Shown here: positions 54,474 through 64,000 of the stretch, one piece after another | Layout of the letters: each line of letters begins with the position of its first letter | How positions within the stretch are numbered: the stretch's first letter is position 1 | DNA from: Rubrivivax albus | Lineage (GTDB): Bacteria > Pseudomonadota > Gammaproteobacteria > Burkholderiales > Burkholderiaceae_C | Direction of reading: 5' to 3' | Assembly (NCBI RefSeq): GCF_004016515.1 | Contig: NZ_SACT01000006.1 | Coordinates: forward strand, 1-64,000 | DNA length: 64,000 nt | Notes under the pieces: generated by a model | What the model was told of the DNA's origin: nothing | Databases searched by the model: none | What the model saw: only the letters and a program-made list of their open reading frames with translations | Program-made: the position numbers and the translations under genes

Positions 54474-55145
54474 ATGCTCTCCGGCAAGCGCGTCCTCGTC
54501 ACGCAGTGCGCGGACTTCATGGGCCCCGCGCTTTGCGAGGTCCTGGCCGAACAGGGCGCCGAGGTCGTGTGCAGCGAGCGTGCCCTGTCCGAGCCCGGCG
54601 ATGCCGAGGCGGTCGTGCGGGACGCCGGCGGCATCGACGTGCTCGTGGCCAACCTGGCGTTGAAGGCACCGTCCACACCGGTCGATGCCGTGGACGACGC
54701 CGAGTGGCGCGAGGTGTTCGCGGCCCTGGTCGACCCGCTGCCGCGGCTGGTGCGCGCCGCCGTGCCTGGCATGCGCCAGCGTGGCGGGGGCAGGATCCTC
54801 GTCATCGGCAGCGCGTCGGCATTGCGCGGCATGAAGCGGGCGTCGACCTACAGCGCCGCGCGGGGCGCGCAGCTGGCCTACGTGCAGGCGACGGGCGTGG
54901 AACTGGCGCCGCTGAAGATCCAGGTCAACGCCATCGCGCAGAACTTCGTCGACAACCCCACCTACTTCCCGCCCGCGGTGCAGGCCAACCCACGCTTCCA
55001 GGAACGGCTGGCCCGCGAGGTGCCGCTGGGCCGGCTGGTCACGGCACACGAGGACGCGATGTTCGCCGCCTACCTGTGCAGCGATGCCGCCGGCTGCTTC
55101 GTCGGCCAGGTCTTCCCCGTCTGTGGGGGGTGGGCCGTACGGTGA
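54474..55145 (+). CDS. Halohydrin dehalogenase-like SDR protein
   Basis: A 223-residue short-chain-dehydrogenase fold that does not look like a dehydrogenase. The cofactor glycine motif is absent; the N-terminus reads VTQCADFMG, matching the halohydrin dehalogenase motif T-x4-F-x-G (Thr10, Phe15, Gly17). The active site is Ser113-x12-Tyr126-x3-Arg130 (IGSASALRGMKRASTYSAAR), with Arg replacing the SDR Lys. The NFVDNPTYFPPAVQANP segment resembles the HheC halide-pocket loop, and the end GQVFPVCGGW also matches. Halohydrin dehalogenases convert vicinal halohydrins to epoxides. It stands alone with its own promoter region. Confidence 0.8.
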   Translation: MLSGKRVLVTQCADFMGPALCEVLAEQGAEVVCSERALSEPGDAEAVVRDAGGIDVLVANLALKAPSTPVDAVDDAEWREVFAALVDPLPRLVRAAVPGMRQRGGGRILVIGSASALRGMKRASTYSAARGAQLAYVQATGVELAPLKIQVNAIAQNFVDNPTYFPPAVQANPRFQERLAREVPLGRLVTAHEDAMFAAYLCSDAAGCFVGQVFPVCGGWAVR

Positions 55146-55201
55146 GCGCGCGGTCCCGTATGCTCCGCTCGCCACGACCTTGGCGCCCACCCGATGTCGA
55201 C

Positions 55202-55426
55202 ATGCCGCGGACGACACCTTCCCTTACCGGTCTCCTGCTGACCCTGGCCGCCGCAGCCGCGCTCGGTGCCTGCACGTCGCGCCAGCTCTACGCCGCCGGC
55301 CAGCAATGGCAGGCCAACGAGTGCCGCAAGCTGCCACAGCCCGAACAGCCGCGCTGCCGGGCCAGCAACGCCCTGAGCTTCGAGGACTACCAGCGCGAAG
55401 CCGCAGCGGCGCGCGCCGCGCAGTGA
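55202..55426 (+). CDS. Small putative lipoprotein
   Basis: A 74-residue protein with a lipoprotein signal (LLLTLAAAAALGACTSRQ, lipidated Cys near residue 24) and a short mature part containing LYAAGQQWQANECRKLP and a C-terminal acidic/Ala-rich helix. It looks like a small outer-membrane lipoprotein of unknown role. The start follows the SDR gene by 56 bp without a clear ribosome site. Confidence 0.7.
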   Translation: MPRTTPSLTGLLLTLAAAAALGACTSRQLYAAGQQWQANECRKLPQPEQPRCRASNALSFEDYQREAAAARAAQ

Positions 55427-55482
55427 AGGCCTGGCCCGCCGTGCCGGATTGCCCGGGCTGACGCGCGGACGGAGACCCCCGG

Positions 55483-55860
55483 ATGTCCTCTGGCGGCAAC
55501 TGGAAGGAGCTGTTCAATGCCGCCGTGGCGGGCGACCTGGACGTGGTGCGCTACCACGTGCAGCACGGCGTTGACATCGACTACGCGCACCCCGAGTTCC
55601 TGTCCACGCCGCTGGTGGCCTGCATCCTGGCCGGGCAGGAAGCGGCAGCGCACCTGCTGCTGGACAGCGGCGCGCAGGTCGACCTGGCCTCGGAATTCGA
55701 CGGCATGAACCCGCTGCAGGCCGCGCGCCATGCCGGCCTGGCGGGGCTGGAGGCACGGCTGCTGGCGATGGGGGCCACGGCGCCGAAAGCGCCAGCGGCG
55801 ACAGCGGTGCAACGGCCGCCATGGTGGCGCCGACTGTGGACGCCGCAGCGTTCGGCTTGA
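55483..55860 (+). CDS. Ankyrin repeat protein
   Basis: A 125-residue protein with two to three ankyrin units (WKELFNAAVAGDLDVVRYHVQHGVDID, then TPLVACILAGQEAAAHLLLDSGAQVDL, then NPLQAARHAGLAGLEARLLAMGA). Ankyrin repeats mediate protein contacts. The Pro/Trp-rich C-terminus is unrelated. A partner is not identified. Confidence 0.85.
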   Translation: MSSGGNWKELFNAAVAGDLDVVRYHVQHGVDIDYAHPEFLSTPLVACILAGQEAAAHLLLDSGAQVDLASEFDGMNPLQAARHAGLAGLEARLLAMGATAPKAPAATAVQRPPWWRRLWTPQRSA

Positions 55861-55913
55861 CGATGGCGGCGCCCGACCCTGCCCCGGACGATGAACGGAC
55901 ACGGAGGCCATCC

Positions 55914-56438
55914 ATGCGTTCCACCGCGCTCGCTGCGCTGCTGAGTGCCACCCTCCTGCTGCCAGCGGCGGCATCAGCGGCGCCGCCCTCCTACGCCGAG
56001 TCAGGGCAGGCCACACGCGCGGTGGCCGAGCCCTACTTCGACGCCTACATGGCCCGCCAATGGGACCGTCTGGCGCCCTTGCTGGCCGAGAACGGAGGCT
56101 TCGAGGACCCCACGGCGGCCCTTGTTTTCGGGCCCGTGAAACAGCAAGGTAAGGCGGCCACGCTGAAGAACTTTCGCGAAGGCTATGCCGCCATCCGGCA
56201 CATGGCCTTCCAGCCTTCACGCGTGTTCTATGCCGGCGAACATGCCGTCTTCGAAGGCACGCTGGACTGGACGCTCGCGCTGGCCGATGGCCAGCAGGCG
56301 GTGACCACAGGCATGCCCTTCATCACCGTGCTGCGCGTCGTCGACGGCCTGGTGGTGGAGCACCGGGACTATGCCGACTACGCGCCTTTCCTGGAGGCCG
56401 TGAAGGCGGCCAAAGCGCCAACGGCGCCGTCGCGTTAG
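55914..56438 (+). CDS. Exported SnoaL/NTF2-like protein
   Basis: A 174-residue protein with a signal peptide (MRSTALAALLSATLLLPAAASA) and a SnoaL-like fold (about 35-165: AVAEPYFDAYMARQWDRLAPLLAENGGFEDPT, then GEHAVFEGTLDWTLAL). NTF2-like domains bind small ligands or act as simple isomerases. Start 55914 is preferred for the GGAGG ribosome site and the signal peptide. Function unknown. The following 248 bp to the AraC gene show no gene. Confidence 0.78.
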   Translation: MRSTALAALLSATLLLPAAASAAPPSYAESGQATRAVAEPYFDAYMARQWDRLAPLLAENGGFEDPTAALVFGPVKQQGKAATLKNFREGYAAIRHMAFQPSRVFYAGEHAVFEGTLDWTLALADGQQAVTTGMPFITVLRVVDGLVVEHRDYADYAPFLEAVKAAKAPTAPSR

Positions 56439-56686
56439 TGCGGTGGCCAGCTGATGTTGGTCTGATCGTCAGAGCACGTGCCAGCCGACCCGCGCATGGC
56501 AAGGTCTGCTGACAGTCGACGTCGCGCGTGGCTGTTACCGACGCACCCTCGTCGTCCCGGCACCAGTCCGCATTGACGGCATGGCTGCGGTCACTGCCGC
56601 TTCGTGCGAGGGTCTCTTCGGACTGCTCGCGGCAAGGAGCTGACTTCGCGATCGACCGCTTGCCGGGAAGCTCTTATTTAGCGGCA

Positions 56687-57544
56687 CTACTGCTCCCGGC
56701 CGCTTGCCTTCCTGAAGTCTCGCGGCGATACCCCGTAGCGGCGCCTGAACTGTTCCCCGAAGTTCGACAGCGCCGCGAAGCCGCATTCCTGCGCGATCTG
56801 CGAGACAGGGGCCCTGCTCTCCATCAGGCATAGCGCGGCCCAGCTGCATCGGGCGTCGTTGAGGTACTCGATGAATCCCTTGCCCACCTCGCGGCGGAAG
56901 AAGCGCGCGAAGGCCGCCGGCGTCACGTGCGCCAGCGCGGCCGCCTGCTCGACACGAAGTTCCTCACCAAGATGGTTCTCGACCCAGGCCAACACCGGGT
57001 CGATGCGCCGCGCCGCGCGATCCGTGCCGCCCTCACCGGGCCCGGTGTCGCAGGCCAAGGGACGGAGGTCGGCCTGGCCCTCCAGCAACACACCGAGCAA
57101 TTCGACGAACGCACCCACGCGCCGCGCTCCAACGGCCGCCCTTATCCGCAGCAGCAGCGAGACAGCGGCATCGCGGGTCGCCCCCTGTAAATGCAGTCCG
57201 CGGCGCGCCTGCAACATGAGCGGCGCAACGCCCGAAAGCTCTGGCAGGCCGGTACGCCGGGCCCATTCGGCCGGAAACTGCAAGACGGTGGCGTGGCAAC
57301 CGCCAGGACGGTCCTCGCCCCGCGATGCCCAGGTGTGCACCACGTCGCGGCCCAGCAGAACCAGGTCACCGTCGAAGAAGGGCTCGACACTGTCACCCAC
57401 CCAGCGCAAGCCCTGTCCACGCTCGATCCAGGTCAGCTCGGCATGGCCATGCCGGTGCAGTCCGGCCCGAAAGGCGTTCAGTTCCAGGTGCAGGCAGCGA
57501 AGCGACTCTTGAGGATGGACGACCCTCTCGCGGCTGATGCGCAT
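56687..57544 (-). CDS. AraC family transcriptional regulator
   Basis: A 285-residue regulator. N-terminal cupin-like ligand domain (about 1-140: HGHAELTWIERGQGLRWVGDSVEPF) and C-terminal double helix-turn-helix (about 185-280: RVEQAAALAHVTPAAFARFFRREVGKGFIEYLN, then PVSQIAQECGFAALSNFGEQFRRRYGVSPRDFR). It is divergent from the GH13-PhyH-ADH operon across a 153-bp gap and is its likely activator. Confidence 0.93.
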   Translation of the reverse strand: MRISRERVVHPQESLRCLHLELNAFRAGLHRHGHAELTWIERGQGLRWVGDSVEPFFDGDLVLLGRDVVHTWASRGEDRPGGCHATVLQFPAEWARRTGLPELSGVAPLMLQARRGLHLQGATRDAAVSLLLRIRAAVGARRVGAFVELLGVLLEGQADLRPLACDTGPGEGGTDRAARRIDPVLAWVENHLGEELRVEQAAALAHVTPAAFARFFRREVGKGFIEYLNDARCSWAALCLMESRAPVSQIAQECGFAALSNFGEQFRRRYGVSPRDFRKASGREQ

Positions 57545-57551
57545 CGAGTAG

Positions 57552-57567
57552 CTCGGGTCTTCCCGAG
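57552..57567. promoter_or_regulatory. Perfect inverted repeat upstream of araC-type gene
   Basis: CTCGGG-TCTT-CCCGAG lies 8 bp before the AraC start, in the gap shared with the GH13 operon. A second short repeat CGGTT-GAAA-AACCG follows at 57574-57587. Either could be part of the control region. Confidence 0.4.
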
Positions 57568-57697
57568 TCGTGGCGGTTGAAAAACCGTCAGTATGCGCCC
57601 GGCAGACGGCTGCGACCTCCGACCGGCGCCGGCAGACTGCCCGGCTTCAACGATGCCTTCGCCGCGGATGGAGAAGGCCCTGGAGATCGTCCGCACG

Positions 57698-59350
<1,653 letters not shown>

Positions 59351-59380
59351 GCCCGACCCGCCTGAACAAGCCCGCAACCC

Positions 59381-60187
59381 ATGACCGACCTCGACACCCC
59401 CTATTCGCTCGCCTCCGCGCAGATCGCGCAGTTCCGGCGCGACGGCTTCATCAAGCTCAAGCACGTGCTGTCGCCCGAGACGCTGGTCCACTTCGGCAAC
59501 GAGATCACGCGCCTCACGATCGAGCTCAACACCGAGCAGCGTCCACTGGAGGAGCGCAGCACCTACAACCGAGCCTTCCTGCAGGTGATGAATCTGTGGG
59601 AGCAGAGCCCGCTGGTGGCGCGCTTCGTGATGGGCCAGAGGCTTGGCCGGCTGGCCGCCGATCTGCTGGAGGTGGAGGGCGTGCGGCTGTACCACGACCA
59701 GTCGCTCTACAAGGAGCCCGGCGGCGGCATCACACCGGCCCATGCCGACCAGTACTACTGGCCGCTGGCGAGTGATCGCACCATCACCGCCTGGATCCCG
59801 CTGCAGCCGGTGCCGGCCGACATGGGGCCACTGGGCTTCTACGTCGGCAGCCAGGGCGTGGCCTTCGGGCGCGACTTGGGCATCTCCGACGAGAGCGAGG
59901 CGAAGATCAGCGAGAACATGGCACGGCACGGCTTCGTCTTCGAGGCGGGCCCCTTCGATCTCGGCGAGGTCAGCTTCCACCTCGGCTGGACCTTCCACAA
60001 GGCCGGCGCCAACCGCAGCGACCGCCCGCGCTCGGTGATGACCGTGATCTACATGGACGCCGCGATGCGGCTGGTGTCGGCGCTCAACGTCGTGCAGGCC
60101 AACGACCGCGACCAGTGGTGCCCTGGCGCGCGCGAAGGCGAGGTCATCGCCACACGCAAGAACCCGGTGGTGTGGCACAGGGGATGA
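59381..60187 (+). CDS. PhyH-family Fe(II)/2-oxoglutarate dioxygenase
   Basis: A 268-residue phytanoyl-CoA dioxygenase-like protein. The iron facial triad is HADQYYW (His-x-Asp) and the distal histidine in HLGWTFHKAG, followed by the Arg of NRSDRPRSVM that would bind 2-oxoglutarate. Such enzymes hydroxylate small molecules using O2. It is translationally coupled to the alcohol dehydrogenase (ATGA, 60184-60187). The substrate is unknown; see the findings for a demethylation hypothesis. Confidence 0.88.
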   Translation: MTDLDTPYSLASAQIAQFRRDGFIKLKHVLSPETLVHFGNEITRLTIELNTEQRPLEERSTYNRAFLQVMNLWEQSPLVARFVMGQRLGRLAADLLEVEGVRLYHDQSLYKEPGGGITPAHADQYYWPLASDRTITAWIPLQPVPADMGPLGFYVGSQGVAFGRDLGISDESEAKISENMARHGFVFEAGPFDLGEVSFHLGWTFHKAGANRSDRPRSVMTVIYMDAAMRLVSALNVVQANDRDQWCPGAREGEVIATRKNPVVWHRG

Positions 60188-61308
60188 GCCTGGCCACGCT
60201 CGCAGCCCGGGGCGCCATCGCGCTGGGCGATGGTCGCTTCGTCGTCGACACGATCGAGGTCGACCCGCCCGGGCCAGGCGAGGTGCGGGTGCGCCTCGCC
60301 GCCGCGGGGTTGTGCCACACCGACCACCAGTCGCTGGGCTGGCCGGGGCCTCTGGTGATGGGCCACGAAGGCGCGGGCGTGATCGAGGCGCTGGGCGAGG
60401 GGGTCGAGCACCTGGCCCTAGGCCAGCGCGTGCTGCTGAACTGGGCCATCCCATGTGGCCGTTGCGTGCGTTGCGCTGCGGGCGAAGGCCACCTGTGCGA
60501 TCGCACGCACGGCGTCGATCCCAGCCTGGGCCGATCCGACGCCGCCGAAGGTGGCACCCGCTGGCTCGGTCGCCCGATCGGCCGCGCGTTCCGCCTGGGT
60601 ACCCTCAGCGAACTGACGGTGGTTCGTGCGGAGGCCCTCACGCGGATTCCCGCGGCGCTGCCGTTGCACCACGCCTGCATCCTGGGCTGCGGCGTGATGA
60701 CCGGCGTCGGCTCGGTGATCCACAGCGCCAAGGTGCAGCCTGGCGACAGCGTGGCCGTGATCGGCTGCGGCGGCGTCGGGCTGTCGGTGATCCAGGGTGC
60801 GCGCATCGCCGGGGTCGGTCGCATCGTGGCAGTGGACCGCCGTGCCGAAGGCCTGGAACGGGCGCGGGCCTTCGGCGCCACCGACACCGTGGGCGTGCAC
60901 GAAGACGACGTCGAACTGCGACAGGCTGCGGCCGCGGTGCGACTGCTCACCGGCGGGCGCGGCGTGGACCACGCCTTCGAGGCCACCGGCGTCGACCGGC
61001 TGGCCTTTGCCCCGCTGCGCTTCGTGCGCCACGGCGGCACCGCGCTGCAGGTGTCGGGTACGCGCGGGGCAGCCAGCGTCGACCCGGTCGACTTCTGGTG
61101 GGACAAGCGCTACCTCGTGCCGTTGTATGGCGGCTGCCAGCCGGACCGTGACTTCCCGCAGCTTGCGCGCTGGGCGCTGGACGGCCGGCTCGACCTTCAA
61201 CGCATGGTCACGCGCCGCTACGGCCTGGACGCATTGCCGCAAGCCATGGACGACCTGCTCTCGGGGCGCAACATTAAGGGCGTGATCGAGTTCGGGGATG
61301 TGGCATGA
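60184..61308 (+). CDS. Zn-dependent class III-like alcohol dehydrogenase
   Basis: A 374-residue medium-chain dehydrogenase. Catalytic zinc residues are in GLCHTDH and GHEGAGVI, with the third in LGCGVMTG. The structural zinc motif is IPCGRCVRCAAGEGHLC (C-x2-C-x2-C-x7-C). NAD-binding is GCGGVGLSVIQGARIAG with Asp in VAVDRR, so NAD is preferred. Length and ILGCGVMTG resemble class III (formaldehyde dehydrogenase) enzymes. Overlaps both neighbours as ATGA. Confidence 0.9.
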   Translation: MSLATLAARGAIALGDGRFVVDTIEVDPPGPGEVRVRLAAAGLCHTDHQSLGWPGPLVMGHEGAGVIEALGEGVEHLALGQRVLLNWAIPCGRCVRCAAGEGHLCDRTHGVDPSLGRSDAAEGGTRWLGRPIGRAFRLGTLSELTVVRAEALTRIPAALPLHHACILGCGVMTGVGSVIHSAKVQPGDSVAVIGCGGVGLSVIQGARIAGVGRIVAVDRRAEGLERARAFGATDTVGVHEDDVELRQAAAAVRLLTGGRGVDHAFEATGVDRLAFAPLRFVRHGGTALQVSGTRGAASVDPVDFWWDKRYLVPLYGGCQPDRDFPQLARWALDGRLDLQRMVTRRYGLDALPQAMDDLLSGRNIKGVIEFGDVA

Positions 61309-62123
61309 GCCAGGACACGGCACATCCGTTCCGCACGATCGAGGTCTCGGACCCCACACTCGCACCCGAGGGGCTGGTGTTCGTCACCGTCAAGAGCGCG
61401 GCCCTCGGACAGCGCGCGGACCTCACGCTGTTCGTGCCCCGCCAGGCCGGTGGCCTCGGCGGCGTGCCGATCGTCATCCTGCTGCACGGCGTCTACGGCT
61501 CGCACTGGGCCTGGGCGTTCAAGGGCGGCGCCCACCGCACGGCGCAGCGCCTCATCGATGCCGGTGACATCCCACCGTTGGTGCTGGCCATGCCCAGCGA
61601 CGGCCTGTGGGGCGACGGCTCGGGCTACGTTCGTCACGCGGCGCAGGACTTCGAGCGCTGGATCGTCGACGAGGTGCCTGCTGCCGCGTCTGCGGCGCTG
61701 GGCGTTTGCGACCGGCACTCCCCGCTGGCCATCGCCGGCCTGAGCATGGGCGGCTTCGCGGCGCTGCGACTGGTCGGCCGCCACCCGGGGCGCTTCGTGG
61801 CTGCGTCCGGACTGTCGTCGGTCACCGAAGTCGAACAGCTCGACGCCCTGATCGAAGAGCGCCGCGACGGGTGGGCGGGCGAGGCGTTCGACCGGCGGGT
61901 GCTGGATGCATTGCAGCAGGCTGGCGCGCCGCTGCCGGCCCTGCGCCTGCTGTGCGGTACCGAAGACCGCCTGCTCGATGCGAACCGTGCGCTGCACGGG
62001 GGGTTGCAAGCAGCCGGCATTGCGCATCAGTACGCCGAAATCCCCGGGGGCCATGACTGGGCGTTCTGGAGCCGGCATCTCGAAGACACGCTGCGCTTCC
62101 TGGCGCGGGAGATCGCACGATGA
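61305..62123 (+). CDS. Alpha/beta hydrolase, esterase D-like
   Basis: A 272-residue putative esterase (PF00756-type). Nucleophile Ser is in GLSMGGFAAL, the acid in LRLLCGTEDRL and the His in GGHDWAFW. The family includes S-formylglutathione hydrolase (FrmB/ESD), which acts after class III alcohol dehydrogenase, and that enzyme is encoded immediately upstream (ATGA overlap). Sugar-ester hydrolysis is the alternative. No signal peptide. Confidence 0.87.
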   Translation: MSQDTAHPFRTIEVSDPTLAPEGLVFVTVKSAALGQRADLTLFVPRQAGGLGGVPIVILLHGVYGSHWAWAFKGGAHRTAQRLIDAGDIPPLVLAMPSDGLWGDGSGYVRHAAQDFERWIVDEVPAAASAALGVCDRHSPLAIAGLSMGGFAALRLVGRHPGRFVAASGLSSVTEVEQLDALIEERRDGWAGEAFDRRVLDALQQAGAPLPALRLLCGTEDRLLDANRALHGGLQAAGIAHQYAEIPGGHDWAFWSRHLEDTLRFLAREIAR

Positions 62124-64000
62124 ACCTCAAGCTGCCAAGCCCGCGTGACGGCACGCCGAACATCACATGGCACCACTTCGCCCGTGCGGCAGTGCTGGCG
62201 TTGCTGACCCTGCTGCTGGGCACCGCCGTTCGAGCGGCCGCGCCGCCCGTGGACGCCTTGGAGCCGCCGCACTGGTGGGTGGGCATGGCGGAACCACGGC
62301 TGCAGCTGCTGGCCTACGGGCCCGATATTGCCCGCGCCCGGGTCACCGTGCGCGGTGCCGGTCTGGTGCTGGAGCGCGTGCAGCGCACCGACAGTCCGCA
62401 TCACCTCTTCCTGCACCTGCGCGTGGCCGACGGCGCATGGGCCGGCGAGCGCCTCATCGTATTCGAGCGCGACGGCCAGCGCCACACCGTGGCCTACGTC
62501 CTGAAGAACCGCGAGCCCGGCTCGGCCCAGAGGCGCGGCTTCGACGGGCGCGACGTGCTGCTCAACCTGATGCCCGACCGATTCGCCAACGGCAACCCGG
62601 CCAACGACATCGTGCCGGGCCTGGGCGACCCCGTCGACCGCAGCGCGCCGGGCGGCCGCCACGGTGGCGACCTTCAGGGCGTGATCGACCGGCTGGACTA
62701 CATCGCCGGCATGGGCTTCACCGCGATCTGGATGACCCCGGTGCTCGAGAACCGCCAGCCAGCCTACTCGTACCATGGCTACGCCGCAACCGACCTGTAC
62801 CGCGTCGACCCGCGCCTGGGCACGGTGGACGACTACCGCCGCCTCGCGCAGGAGGCGCGCCGCCGCGGCATCGGTATCGTGCACGACGCGGTGCCCAACC
62901 ACATCGGTAGCGGCCACCGCTGGTACGCGCAGCCGCCCGCCGCCGACTGGCTCAACTCCGCGCCACCGGGCGCGCCCTTGACCAACCACGCGCGCACCAC
63001 CGTGCGGGACCCCTACGCCGCGCCGGCCGACCGCGAGCGCTTCAACCGCGGCTGGTTCGCGCCCACGATGCCCGACCTGAACACCACCCATGCGCTGCTG
63101 GCGCAGTACCTGGTGCAGAACACGCTCTGGTGGATCGAGGAAATCGGCCTCATGGGCCTGCGCGTGGACACCTGGGGCTATTCCGACCCCGCCTTCCTGT
63201 CGCAGTGGGCGGCACGCCTGCGGCAGGAGTACCCACGCCTGGGCATCGTGGGCGAGGAGTGGAGCCTGAACCCGCTGGTCGTGAGCGCCTGGCAGGCTGG
63301 CAACCCGCTGTTCGGTACGCCGGGGGCAGGTGCGCCGCGGCGCCTGCCGGCCGACGACGTGCGGCCCACCTTGCCCAGCCTGATGGACTTCCCGCTGCAC
63401 GACACGCTGCGCCGCGCGCTGGTCGAGGGCGAGTCGTTCGGCACCGGCTGGGTGCGGCTGTACGACTTCATGGTCAATGACCGCCTGTATGCCGATCCGG
63501 CGAGCCTGGTGCTGTTCGACGGCAATCACGATGTGCCACGGCTCGCGGCGGCGCTGGCCGGCGACCCGGCGCTGCAGCGCATGGCGCTGGCCTTCGTGCT
63601 GACCACGCGGCGCATACCGCAGCTGTACTACGGCGTCGAGGTCATGCTGGACAGCCCGAAGACGCACGACGCCTTCGACCGTTTCCGGGTGGACTTCCCC
63701 GGCGGCTGGCCCGACGACACCGCCGATGCGGTGAGGGGCCGCGGCCTGAGCCCCGAGCAGGCCGCGCTGCAGGCGTGGCTGCGCCGCCTGATGCTGTGGC
63801 GGCAGAGCCAGCCGGCCTTGCACCGCGGGGAGCTCACGCACTTCACGCCCGAGGACGGCACCTACGTGTTCGCGCGCCACCTGGCGGGCAGCCCCACAGT
63901 GCTGGTGGCCTTCAACAAGGCCAACGAGTCGCGCCGGCTGCCGACCGCGCGTTTCGCGCCGGTGCTGCCGCCGGGTGCCAGCGCCACCGACATCCACACC
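62120..64000 (+). CDS. Exported GH13 enzyme, cyclomaltodextrinase/neopullulanase-like (partial)
   Basis: The reading frame is open from ATG 62120 to the window edge (627 codons, no stop). An N-terminal hydrophobic signal (about residues 18-42, ARAAVLALLTLLLGTAVRAA) suggests export. A Cyc-maltodextrinase N-terminal domain follows (PPHWWVGM), then the GH13 barrel: MPDRFANG, VHDAVPNHIG (region I), GLRVDTWGYSD with nucleophile Asp350, VGEEW with Glu379 and FDGNHDVPR. Overlaps the esterase stop (ATGA). It would degrade maltooligosaccharides or cyclodextrins outside the cytoplasm and feed the cytoplasmic GH13. C-terminus missing. Confidence 0.9.
   Translation, partial: MNLKLPSPRDGTPNITWHHFARAAVLALLTLLLGTAVRAAAPPVDALEPPHWWVGMAEPRLQLLAYGPDIARARVTVRGAGLVLERVQRTDSPHHLFLHLRVADGAWAGERLIVFERDGQRHTVAYVLKNREPGSAQRRGFDGRDVLLNLMPDRFANGNPANDIVPGLGDPVDRSAPGGRHGGDLQGVIDRLDYIAGMGFTAIWMTPVLENRQPAYSYHGYAATDLYRVDPRLGTVDDYRRLAQEARRRGIGIVHDAVPNHIGSGHRWYAQPPAADWLNSAPPGAPLTNHARTTVRDPYAAPADRERFNRGWFAPTMPDLNTTHALLAQYLVQNTLWWIEEIGLMGLRVDTWGYSDPAFLSQWAARLRQEYPRLGIVGEEWSLNPLVVSAWQAGNPLFGTPGAGAPRRLPADDVRPTLPSLMDFPLHDTLRRALVEGESFGTGWVRLYDFMVNDRLYADPASLVLFDGNHDVPRLAAALAGDPALQRMALAFVLTTRRIPQLYYGVEVMLDSPKTHDAFDRFRVDFPGGWPDDTADAVRGRGLSPEQAALQAWLRRLMLWRQSQPALHRGELTHFTPEDGTYVFARHLAGSPTVLVAFNKANESRRLPTARFAPVLPPGASATDIHT

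Noticed and set aside
56439..56686. Possible diverged repeat or small gene in the gap before the AraC gene
   Set aside because: Short inverted motifs are scattered here, but none is convincing and no reading frame has a domain or ribosome site.

Overview
This is about 64 kb of very GC-rich DNA, densely coding on both strands, with many 4-bp ATGA start/stop overlaps. The gene set points to a betaproteobacterium of the Burkholderiales, probably the Rubrivivax/Leptothrix/Methylibium (Sphaerotilaceae) group. It includes a PEP-CTERM secreted protease, a TRAP transporter with a twin-arginine DctP, kynBUA beside a divergent aryl-CoA ligase, EttA, RhlE and a long-chain ChrA. No rRNA, tRNA, CRISPR array, prophage or transposase was seen, so this is chromosomal housekeeping plus accessory catabolism.

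Layout: (a) 0.1-5 kb holds a UxaA-family dehydratase, then an ECF sigma / RskA-type anti-sigma / DUF4331 / small lipoprotein unit. (b) 5-11.5 kb is a tryptophan-kynurenine-anthranilate block: kynB-kynU-kynA and an M20 amidohydrolase on +, and a probable 2-aminobenzoate-CoA ligase plus RidA on -, separated by one perfect palindrome that supplies the -35 region in both directions. (c) 11.5-14.8 kb carries a PAS-GGDEF-EAL protein and a FIST sensor. (d) 14.8-25.7 kb has a class V aminotransferase, a DUF4287/DUF5655 protein, aminopeptidase P, a ROK kinase and two separate LytS-like kinase / LytTR regulator pairs flanking a dienelactone hydrolase and a PEP-CTERM trypsin-like protease. (e) 25.7-33.3 kb has a structured 80-bp tandem repeat, ettA, an MFS transporter, a DUF4870 protein, rhlE, an NAD(P)-binding protein and a secreted subtilase.

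(f) 33.4-43.4 kb is the main catabolic island: a minus-strand operon of FAD monooxygenase, DUF2783 protein, Rieske oxygenase, glutamine-synthetase-like ligase, 2Fe-2S ferredoxin and a TRAP transporter, preceded by a gentisate 1,2-dioxygenase-like gene with a divergent MarR regulator. A 311-bp interrupted inverted repeat lies between the dioxygenase and the operon. The combination suggests uptake, possible gamma-glutamylation, hydroxylation and ring cleavage of an aromatic amine or acid. (g) 43.3-55.1 kb has chrA, ybiB, an HTH protein with a degenerate citrate-synthase domain divergent from a TonB receptor, a TetR/Acg-nitroreductase pair with a perfect operator, a beta-CASP metallo-hydrolase with membrane partners, and an SDR protein carrying the halohydrin dehalogenase signature rather than the dehydrogenase one.

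(h) 55.2-64 kb has small secreted or ankyrin proteins and then an AraC-controlled operon: GH13 alpha-glucosidase, Fe/2-oxoglutarate (PhyH) dioxygenase, class III-like Zn alcohol dehydrogenase, esterase and an exported GH13 enzyme that runs off the window end. The most promising candidates for new biology are the halohydrin-dehalogenase-like gene, the GS-Rieske operon, the GH13-PhyH-ADH-esterase operon, the HTH/pseudo-citrate-synthase regulator and the covarying hairpin repeat.
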